Shown here: piece after piece, positions 56,618 through 64,000 of the stretch
How the letters are laid out: every line of letters starts with the position of its first letter
Numbering within the stretch: position 1 is the stretch's first letter
NCBI GenBank assembly: GCA_001599295.1
Contig: BCGN01000001.1
Location: 930,001-994,000 of the forward strand
DNA: 64,000 bases
Direction: 5' to 3'
Source of the DNA: Sporopachydermia quercuum
Lineage: Eukaryota > Ascomycota > Sporopachydermiomycetes > Sporopachydermiales > Sporopachydermiaceae
Translations under genes and position numbers: made by a program
The notes under the pieces: generated by a model
Told to the model about the DNA's origin: nothing
Database searches by the model: none
Seen by the model: only the letters and a program-made list of their open reading frames with translations

Positions 56618-58384
56618 TTATACCTGCTCCAAGGCAAAAGCTCTATCAATAAACGAATTGCTAGCTGTATAAGAAAATCCATTGAAATACGAAGAAGGGA
56701 CCTCGATATCGCTATATTCGTTTTGATTCGAAGGTGACAATGGCATTGAAGTAAATTCATCATCAAAATTCTCAGCTAGTATAGGATCTGTGATTTTCGG
56801 AACAATAGGTGGAATAATTGAAGAATCTCTTGTTTCCAATTTATCCCAATCAATTTTACGGAAAAATCTATGCGGTTTGATGGTCTTCACAAAATCTTTA
56901 TCAGCCAGTCGTTTATCAGGATTTTTGCGCAACAATCGAGTGGTAAGATCTTTAGCATCTGCCGAAAAATAGACGGGAAACTTGATCTTTTTGGTCTTGG
57001 TTATTTTATCAAAGATAACTTTATGGTTGTTTCCAGTAAATGGTGGTGATCCAGTTAATAAGTTATATAATACTGTACCCAACGACCAATAATCAACAGA
57101 AAAATCATACTCTTTTCCTTGCAGAATTTCTGGCGCCATATACTCAGGAGTCCCAATAATAGAATTGAACTTACAATCAGAACATGGTTTTGCTTGACCG
57201 TTCAATTCATCAACAACAGTTGTATCTGCTTCAGGGACACTTGTTTTGCTTAAACCGAAATCAGTCAGAATTAAATGTCCTTTATGATCCAATAAACAAT
57301 TCTCAGGCTTCAAATCTCGATAAACCACCCCAACATTTATATGAAGATGATATAAAGCCAATGCCATTTCTGCAGTGTAGAAAGCAGCTGTGTCTTCGCT
57401 GAAATAATCTCTAGATGCAAGATATGAAAATAATTCTCCACCTTGAACGTATTCTAGCAAAAGATATATCTTATCTTTATCTTGTAGTGCATAAAAGAGC
57501 TTTACAATGAATGGATGTCTTACAGCTGTCAATATGGTTCTCTCAGCTAAAGAGCGATCGATTGTTTTCTTTGACTTTTCCGGATCATCCAATACGAATA
57601 AAGTTGCTTTCTTCAGTTGCTTCTGGGCATATAATCTTCCAGTATGTTTCTGTTGAACTAACAATACTTTACCNTAAGCACCTTTTCCAAGAACTTTCAA
57701 AGGTTTGAAATCAGTAATCTGAGGTTTATAGTTGATATCATTTCCATCCTCTTCCACACCATAATAACTACTTAAATTACCATACTCATTATCAGAATCA
57801 ACTAGAGGACACTCATTGATAGACACTTCATAGGAATTTTTGAATGATGGCGATTTCGATGAATGCTCTAATGAAAATCTTCTTGGAACGCTTCTTCTTG
57901 CTCTCGATTTGTTCTCGATTTCTATTGGTTTTGAAGGATTCAAGTTGACTTTCAAATATGAACCACTTGACATCATTGTGGATGATGATTTGCCTGGTAA
58001 ATCTAATAAAACATCTTCTTGTTCAAAAATCGAGATTGATGTTGACGATGGAATAGTAATCAGTCTTGGTTTAGTTTTCCCTCCATTACTTGATCCAATA
58101 TTCAGCTTGCTACTGTCTTCATCTGATGGTGATTGTGACAAAGAGGGCGCTGATGACAGTTTCAATTCGTTCACTGAAGTAGTTATATCACTAATTGTAG
58201 CATTTTGTGGATTCTTGATCCTATTACTTTCATTATAATTTAAATCTAAGTTTATACCCAAATTCTCAAGTGAGGTTTTACTGATACTCGAACGATAGTT
58301 CCTGCCAATAAAATTAGATGGTGGAGGCACGTTTTCACCTCTGCCTTCGTTGTCCGTTTCCTCGTCTAATGTGAACACTGGCAT
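56618..58384 (-). CDS. YPK3: AGC kinase of the S6-kinase type, Ypk3-like
   Basis: 588 residues (yeast Ypk3 is 525). A Ser-rich N-terminus (1-225) is followed by the kinase domain from about 226: GKGA.GKV (one residue masked by N), Lys255 in YAQKQL, Asp357 in YRDLKPEN, DFG at 375-377 and GTPEYMAPE at 411-419. An insert before the activation segment has CSDC. The AGC tail ends with the hydrophobic motif FNGFSYTAS, with Ser571 at the TORC1 site, as in Ypk3 and fission-yeast Psk1. In yeast Ypk3 phosphorylates ribosomal protein S6 downstream of TORC1. The FxGFSY motif separates it from PKA (ends FxxF) and Sch9 (FAGFTF). Confidence 0.85.
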   Translation of the reverse strand: MPVFTLDEETDNEGRGENVPPPSNFIGRNYRSSISKTSLENLGINLDLNYNESNRIKNPQNATISDITTSVNELKLSSAPSLSQSPSDEDSSKLNIGSSNGGKTKPRLITIPSSTSISIFEQEDVLLDLPGKSSSTMMSSGSYLKVNLNPSKPIEIENKSRARRSVPRRFSLEHSSKSPSFKNSYEVSINECPLVDSDNEYGNLSSYYGVEEDGNDINYKPQITDFKPLKVLGKGAXGKVLLVQQKHTGRLYAQKQLKKATLFVLDDPEKSKKTIDRSLAERTILTAVRHPFIVKLFYALQDKDKIYLLLEYVQGGELFSYLASRDYFSEDTAAFYTAEMALALYHLHINVGVVYRDLKPENCLLDHKGHLILTDFGLSKTSVPEADTTVVDELNGQAKPCSDCKFNSIIGTPEYMAPEILQGKEYDFSVDYWSLGTVLYNLLTGSPPFTGNNHKVIFDKITKTKKIKFPVYFSADAKDLTTRLLRKNPDKRLADKDFVKTIKPHRFFRKIDWDKLETRDSSIIPPIVPKITDPILAENFDDEFTSMPLSPSNQNEYSDIEVPSSYFNGFSYTASNSFIDRAFALEQV

Positions 58385-61300
58385 TGTGTATTGCTATCAT
58401 TATTTATCAAATAGTATATGTCATATGGAGCACATAACAACGAAATATATACTTGTAAGGAATTGAAACAAAGTCTGGCTGTAAGCCATTAACAGATCTA
58501 TCTGTTTGACAGAGTTAAATGAATACATTTAGTAGTATAAAGCATTGTTGATACTCATATAGTAAATTTTTTTGTTCTATGAAAAAAAATTAAAGTACTG
58601 ATTGTCAAGCCTTGGAAGAGACATTGGTAGGACATTTGACAGGAGATTGAGTAAGCAGAGACAAAACATGAGTTGAAATGGGAGTGAGCGCTAAAAGAAG
58701 ATGGAGTTTTTCTCTCATCTTAATTTGCTATTATTATTATTATAATTATTATTATTGTCATTAGTTTTCACTGCTTTTCGTTATTTGATTTTGACTCTTC
58801 GATTGGAACTGATAGGGAATTAAGCATTTTTCTTCGTGAAACAAGATGTGACATAAAGATAGATAGATAATAAACTTTTCAAGTTATTATGACATTGCGG
58901 AAGAAAAGACTAAAAGAGTAACAATGAAGGTAAGATAAATTGAGCGAAATAATTGATCGAAGAAACATTGAAAAGATTAGGTTGATCATTGTAGATATAT
59001 AATATATAAATAGGACCCATAAGTTCAGATTTCGTTTATAAACGGTTAATATATATAAACTAAATTCTGAAAATTGGAACCTTGTGAAGATTACGAAATA
59101 TCAAACTCTCAAAAAATCTCTTCTCTAGGATAATTTTTTTCTACAGGTTCTTATCATGCAAANGTTAGGGGAATGGTCTAGCCTGACATCCATTGAATGA
59201 GCAATATATTTCTGCACTGTATTTCTTTTTGGGCCAACAAGAACTAATCACACGAATCGATACTAGCATTGAAATATATAGATAGGTGTTCTAGTATGTA
59301 TGAATAAAATTGGGTATTCTAGATGAGGTTTCGTTCTTCCTTTTCTGGCGAAAGAGTCAAACCGAGGTTACGTCCTTGTCTTTTTAATTGTTCTCTGTTA
59401 TCTGGAGTTCCTTCTAGAATTAAATATGAGGGCAAATAGGCAAATTGAAACTGTCCAGTTAAATGTTTTCTTTAATAGTTCACCATGAAACTTATTGTAA
59501 TGTAGTTAGTTATCTGATTGAGTTTCATATTATCATATTATCCATCATGTATGTATTATGTCTATCCATGACTTCTGAATCGGCTTAAAACGGCAATTTG
59601 AGTCATTCTAAGTTTCTATAGATATCAATACCTTTTTCATTCTGTGCAAATATACGGAAGGTACAATGAACATTAGCTGTGTCAATATATACAATTAGTC
59701 CAATACTGTTATAATACCACTACTGATTATTTATTCTTATATTTTACGTCTTTCAAAACGAACAACAGTGCAGTGGATGATGCAAGGTACTTTTCGCTCA
59801 TTCAGGAGGTCCAGTTACCCCGGATTGCCCGATAGGGTTCGGTTTCATTAATTTAATCCCTTTAGGAAGCATATTTTTCTATTTGTTATATGAGTAATAA
59901 GCACACAAGAATTGATCTATGTTCAAATATGCTGATTGTCAAATGAACAATAAAGTTCATGAAAATTTGATAGTAAGTTGTGTTTTGGAACACATAAGAC
60001 GAGTGAGTACTTTTTCGCTCACCAAAGTAGACTTAAGAAAGGTAAGGCCTCTTCTAGATAAGAAAATTCAGCTGTGATTGTAGTTTATTCTTCAATTTTT
60101 ATCTAGATAATGGGAATATTTTCTAATTGGGAGAAGACAAAAGAATTATATGTATGAAAATACTGGAATACCTCAATAAGCCAGAATATTCCACTCTCTT
60201 AGTTGTTTCAGTGTGATGTAACTCAGTCGTCCTATTCTAGCAAAACCATTTGTGGAACAAAAGAGGAAGCTTTGATCCTCCGCAATACCAAATTTGTAGA
60301 CATTACCTGTTTCTTCTCTTCACTGAATTGTTCCATTACTATGGATCAATATATTAGTAACATTGATGATATCCATTGATCAATTGTAAGAGGAAATGTT
60401 TCTGGTCTATTAATGCATGAATCTGCGCTATCCTGCAATTTTGCTGACGTCATCTTAAGGTTTCACAAGCACGTGAAATAAGGATACATTTCATTGCTAC
60501 GATTATCTGCTGGGAAAGCCGTTATAATAGTTTACCTCTTTAATACCTTTCTTAGAAGGTATTTAATAGTTATTCCATTGGAGTTTTCAGTTTTCTTATT
60601 TAAAGTAAAGAAATCTTAATATACATTACGCCATTTGATGCCTCGTTCATGATTTGACTTCGTGTGTTAACTATTGTGTGAATCTACTCTACTGTATTAA
60701 GGATCCGCTAAACCCTACATGACATTACATCACATTACATTGGTTTGCATCAGGTACGGTTTTTCTTATTTTCTAACAGAACTAGTATATACGAAGAGAT
60801 CAATCTGATTAGAGTTTATTGGTCCTCCCTTTACAGGAGCTTGACTTGATTTAACGATAGCAGTGAGCAATTCTTCTGTTAGAAACAAACCTTCCTCTGG
60901 CATTTTGATGAGAATCTCTACAGGAGTATTATTTCCAGTTCAATACTCAAACTGGTATCATACAGATAGATGTCAGGGCAATAAATGATGATGGATGACT
61001 GGGAACCAAACCGCAGTAAACTCATATCGTAACATTATGTTACCATGAAATTGATGCCTCAATTGGATTTATTAATAATACGAATACATCATATTGTAAA
61101 TTGTAGATGAAATATTTATCACTAAGCATTCTAATCATTCTTCTCCTTGGAATTAAGATACGCTTTTACTATGTTAAGCCATACTTTCTTCCTCATTTCC
61201 CCCTTAGCCTCCGAAAAGGGTTCCACACTCTTCTCTTTTGCAAACATTTGACGCGCTGTCATGTATGTCATGATTTAAGTGAAATCTAGTTCCTCAACCT

Positions 61301-61509
61301 CCAATTGATAGTTCCTGAGCTCAGTACAAATAAGAACTCGGTTATGCCACTAATTTTTATCACATTAAATAATTGTTTACTTGTTGGCATATTGCTTTTC
61401 TTTCCTTTCTGATCTCTCTTTTATTATCACCATACTATAATTTACTTACTGATCACATATCAAGATTGAGGGGCCAATAATTCGTTACGTTATTGAGGTT
61501 ATTAAACTG
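58385..61509. other. 3.1-kb gene-poor interval with possible small spliced gene
   Basis: No long frame occurs here, but a few short minus-strand stretches flanked by plausible splice sites look coding (see the hypothetical gene at 59319-60903). The rest is AT-rich, with an ATT repeat near 58728-58757 that presumably belongs to the kinase promoter. CACGTG at 60471-60476 is an E-box. One N at 59163. Confidence 0.4.
59319..60903 (-). CDS. Hypothetical small spliced gene, tentative model
   Basis: Three minus-strand stretches could be exons in phase 0: 60903-60793 (MPEEGLFLTEELL, then IVKSSQAPVKGG), 59878-59819 (MLPKGIKLMKPNPIGQSG) and 59450-59319 (FAYLPSYLILEG, DNREQLKRQGRNLGL, ends EERNLI and TAG). 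Junction signals are a GTATAT donor, TATAAC-AAATAG acceptor, GTAACT donor and TTTAAC-TGGACAG acceptor. Joined, they give about 100 residues. The implied introns (914 and 368 bases) are much longer than the 71-155 bases of the firm introns here, so one or more exons may be wrong or missing. I do not recognise the protein. Chance open frames in AT-rich DNA are the main alternative. Confidence 0.2.
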
Positions 61510-61911
61510 ATGGTCGTAGGACAACCCCTGCAACAGCAGAGGCAAAGGACTTTCCAGTTTTATACACGACTTGCCCCAAAAGCTAATAAAACAACAGTTC
61601 GCATTTTTGGGAAACAATCAAAGAAAGTATCAACAAGACTCCCAGCTGATAAATTACTAGCAGCTGATTCGTCAGAGAGCAAGTTTCTTTTCGACTGTTT
61701 GAGAACACCTTGGGGAGAGTTCCCCCGGTCAGTAACTGTTCGCGCTCGTGACATAGTTGAAATTGATCTTTCATTATCTATGGATTTAACATTGATCCAG
61801 AATACGCAATTTAATAACAAGATACAAACGAACAATCATTTGGAAGGAGGAAGTGAATCTCTAACTAACTTCTCAAAATCGTCAACCGAAACTGAAGATT
61901 TGAATTACTAA
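61510..61911 (+). CDS. Unrecognised 133-residue protein upstream of the Taspase-like gene
   Basis: An ATG-initiated frame of 133 residues. The first 85 or so look folded: a basic, Gln-rich start, then FYTRLAPKANKTTVRIFGKQ, TRLPADKLLAAD, FDCLRTPWGEFPRSVTVRAR and DIVEIDLS. The last 45 are polar and rich in Asn, Ser and Thr. There is no signal peptide or membrane segment. It stops at TAA (61909-61911), 12 bases before the ATG of the next gene and in the same frame. Codon use is like the neighbours. I do not recognise the family. It may be a separate protein on a shared transcript or a long upstream ORF. Confidence 0.55.
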   Translation: MVVGQPLQQQRQRTFQFYTRLAPKANKTTVRIFGKQSKKVSTRLPADKLLAADSSESKFLFDCLRTPWGEFPRSVTVRARDIVEIDLSLSMDLTLIQNTQFNNKIQTNNHLEGGSESLTNFSKSSTETEDLNY

Positions 61912-61923
61912 AAGTGTTGAAAG

Positions 61924-63693
61924 ATGTCAAAGAACATACAATCACAACCTGAAACTATTCCAGGCAGCCTTAAAACCGCACCATCTTCGAGTGCTGATTT
62001 AGAAGATCCATTTGATTTACAACAAATACCATTTAATGATTGTGATTCAAGAGAAAGGTCAGAAAGCTTACAGAATGATTTATTTGCTGATGCAAATGAA
62101 TCAGGTGATACTACTGATCACAGCCAAATAACAGCCCGCTCTTCAATTTCATCTCTTGAGTCAACTACCCCAATCCCTCCAAAGCCAAACATCTCCAAGC
62201 CAGTGGTAGCTTTACATCTGGGTGCTGGTGTTCATCCCCCCCGATTGTATAACAAATATAAGAAGCTTTCAAACATAGCATGTCGGAAAGCCATGAAGAT
62301 ACTGAATTCCACTCCTCCTACAGGTAATGATTTCTCTAGTTGTTTGGCAGTTCAAGCAGCGGTAGCAGCTTGTGAATTATTGGAAAATTCAGAGTTTACT
62401 AATGCCGGATACGGCTCAAATTTGAATCATAGAGAGGAAGTTGAGTGTGATGCATCTTTAATGGTTGGTAAGGCATCACCAAGCCCTGAACCTACTAGAT
62501 ACATGTCCGTAACTGGTGTTAACAACTTATTCAATCCTATAGGATTATGTGCAGCATTGATGGAGTCGAGAGAAAGAAAATCATTGCAAGGAAAACGAGG
62601 GTTCAGAGCACAACCGAGTTTAATTTCGGCAAGAGGTCTTACACCGAAGGATATGGAATTAACCGAGGAGTCTCAATTGTATCCTCTAAGGCACGTTGAA
62701 AATAATGAGCTAGTTACTCCTGCTGCTAAATCATTATTTGATTATTGGATGTCTGTGCTAGGATTGAATCGCGAAAACAAGGATAGCAGCAGCAGTAATA
62801 GTGGGACTGATAGGAACGATGGCAACAATGTTGATAATAATGATAGCCTCAACCAATCTCAAGAACGACAAAGCGGAATGGAATCAGAAGGCGCCGATGT
62901 TGCAACAGAATTGTTCAGCAAGGGTATATCTGGGGACACCGTTTGTGTTGTATGTATTGATGCCCAAGGATTTCACGCCATCGCCTGTAGCAGTGGTGGT
63001 CCTATTTGTAAAAGAGTGGGAAGAGTTGGCTGTGCCGCTCTTGCTGGCAGTGGCTTTTGGGGTGAATCATTTACATTACAAGACCTCTTAGATGTTGACC
63101 AGTTAGACAACGATGATATTGGATCAACCAGGAAACGCAGTGGTGATCAAATCGTCGAACGAGGAGATCAACAAAGTTGCACCATGTGCTTTGCATCCAC
63201 AGGGTTTGGAGAGGATCTAACGAGCTTAGATCTTGCTAGAGCTCTAACAAAAGATGTGAGAAGAACTGTTAGTACTATGACAAATCGCTTCATTGAAAAA
63301 CATAAAAGGAATAAAAATGATGATGAGACAGACAGCAATTTATTTGTATTGAAACGATGTTACGATGAAATAGATTGGTTACGTGTTGTACAAAGGTGCA
63401 TTTTAACCAACGCTAGGACAGTTTACATTCAACAGAAACCTTTGTACCTTGGATCTATAGGTCTCATTCATGTTGCTGATGAGTCTGAAAGTAAGACCAA
63501 ATTGGTTTTCTTCCACAGTACTCAAAGTATGATAATGGCTTACATTACTGGCGACATGAAACGTACCAATGTTATCATCAGCAAGAATAAAAACTCCTTT
63601 ACTTATAGGAGCAATAATCCAATGTCTTGCGGTAATCCCAACTCGGAATTTTTACCAATGTCCAACCTATGTTTTGGAGAAATTTCATTATAG
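61924..63693 (+). CDS. Taspase1-like threonine aspartase (Ntn hydrolase)
   Basis: 589 residues. After a polar N-terminus of about 85 residues comes the asparaginase-2-type fold: VALHLGAGVHPP, then FTNAGYGSNLNHREEVECDA SLM at the usual place, and GISGDTVCVVCIDAQG with the predicted nucleophile Thr339. The second-half block CSSGGPICKRVGRVGCAALA GSGFWGE matches the SSGG...GRVG...AA motif of Taspase1. The family cleaves itself before Thr to alpha and beta chains; mammalian Taspase1 then cuts MLL and TFIIA precursors after Asp. A polar insert (Ser, Asn and Asp rich) lies just before the nucleophile, where Taspase1 also has its loop. I know of no such gene in Saccharomyces cerevisiae, so retention here is notable. 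Substrates are unknown. Confidence 0.8.
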   Translation: MSKNIQSQPETIPGSLKTAPSSSADLEDPFDLQQIPFNDCDSRERSESLQNDLFADANESGDTTDHSQITARSSISSLESTTPIPPKPNISKPVVALHLGAGVHPPRLYNKYKKLSNIACRKAMKILNSTPPTGNDFSSCLAVQAAVAACELLENSEFTNAGYGSNLNHREEVECDASLMVGKASPSPEPTRYMSVTGVNNLFNPIGLCAALMESRERKSLQGKRGFRAQPSLISARGLTPKDMELTEESQLYPLRHVENNELVTPAAKSLFDYWMSVLGLNRENKDSSSSNSGTDRNDGNNVDNNDSLNQSQERQSGMESEGADVATELFSKGISGDTVCVVCIDAQGFHAIACSSGGPICKRVGRVGCAALAGSGFWGESFTLQDLLDVDQLDNDDIGSTRKRSGDQIVERGDQQSCTMCFASTGFGEDLTSLDLARALTKDVRRTVSTMTNRFIEKHKRNKNDDETDSNLFVLKRCYDEIDWLRVVQRCILTNARTVYIQQKPLYLGSIGLIHVADESESKTKLVFFHSTQSMIMAYITGDMKRTNVIISKNKNSFTYRSNNPMSCGNPNSEFLPMSNLCFGEISL

Positions 63694-64000
63694 ATTATTT
63701 GTATCGTGAAAATCACGAAATTCCTTTACGAGAACAATCCAGCTATTGGTATATTTTACCAGTTTAAATCATTGCACGTTCTTTCAGTGAAAAAGAACCC
63801 TTTCCTACTGTCGGTAGAATTGCACGTTTTGTTGGTCGATGACTTGTTGCCAGAGTACAATACTAGAACAATACCATCTTGAGACTACCAGAACTTATAT
63901 GTATACGATAACTTCACTAATTAAAGGGCACAGAACATAATCAAATTGTCAGAACCCCGCTCTCACTTCAAGATAAACTAGTGTCTCGATTTTCCGTTTT
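63694..64000. other. Downstream of the Taspase-like gene
   Basis: 307 bases to the window edge. A small inverted repeat TCGTGA-AAA-TCACGA (63704-63718) sits ten bases after the stop codon. No coding sequence is seen before the window ends. Confidence 0.45.

Noticed and set aside
61510-63693. One gene continuing through stop-codon readthrough
   Set aside because: Two in-frame stops (TAA and TGA) separate the ORFs and the second has its own ATG; readthrough of both is unlikely.
1-64000. Transposons, retroelements, LTRs or CRISPR arrays
   Set aside because: No reverse transcriptase, integrase or transposase-like frame, no long terminal repeats and no regular spacer-repeat array were seen.

Overview
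The window is nuclear DNA of a budding yeast (Saccharomycotina). Nearly every long reading frame matches a core yeast gene: PMA1, ERG4, SCL1, HOS2, a GPT2/SCT1-type acyltransferase, STT3, MID1, RFC3, BRO1, SEN54, SGF11, TOM20. CTG codons fall on conserved leucines in PMA1 and HOS2, so CTG reads as Leu and the CTG-Ser and CTG-Ala clades are unlikely. At least nine introns in seven genes have GTRNGW-type donors and a YTAAC branch site only about 5-18 bases before the acceptor AG. This relaxed, relatively intron-rich pattern and a Taspase1-like gene suggest an early-branching lineage (for example Dipodascales or relatives) rather than Saccharomyces; the species is not determined. Single N bases occur about once per kilobase and do not break reading frames, so they look like masked ambiguous bases.

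Layout. 1-13.3 kb: a signalling mucin (Msb2-like) and BRO1 on plus, SEN54 on minus, SGF11 on plus, an acyl-protein thioesterase and TOM20 on minus. 13.3-21.2 kb: 7.9 kb with no recognisable gene, the most unusual stretch in the window. 21.2-29.7 kb: PMA1 and ERG4 on plus, SCL1 on minus, HOS2 on plus. 30.7-42.9 kb: a Lys14-like Zn2Cys6 factor (minus), the glycerol-3-phosphate acyltransferase (plus), STT3 (minus), a Pib2-like FYVE protein (plus). 44.5-58.4 kb: a Laa2-like protein (plus), a FarA/Ctf1-like Zn2Cys6 factor and MID1 (minus), RFC3 and POA1 (plus), a Ypk3-like S6 kinase (minus). 58.4-61.5 kb is a second gene-poor stretch that may hide a small spliced minus-strand gene. 61.5-63.7 kb: an unrecognised 133-residue ORF followed after 12 bases, in the same frame, by a Taspase1-like threonine aspartase.

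The genes are ordinary eukaryotic neighbours, not an operon or a horizontally acquired island. Shared themes are the plasma membrane (Msb2-like, PMA1, MID1, ERG4, acyltransferase), endosome and vacuole traffic (BRO1, Laa2-like, Pib2-like) and TORC1 signalling (Pib2-like, Ypk3-like). Promoters carry sensible motifs: two tandem sterol-response cores before ERG4, MCB and SCB boxes before RFC3, and a partial proteasome box before SCL1. I see no transposon, retroelement, CRISPR array, rRNA or tRNA gene.

I found no clearly new multi-gene system. The best leads are the 7.9-kb desert (candidate regional centromere or long non-coding locus), the possible dicistronic pair with the Taspase-like gene, and the possible small spliced gene at 59.3-60.9 kb.
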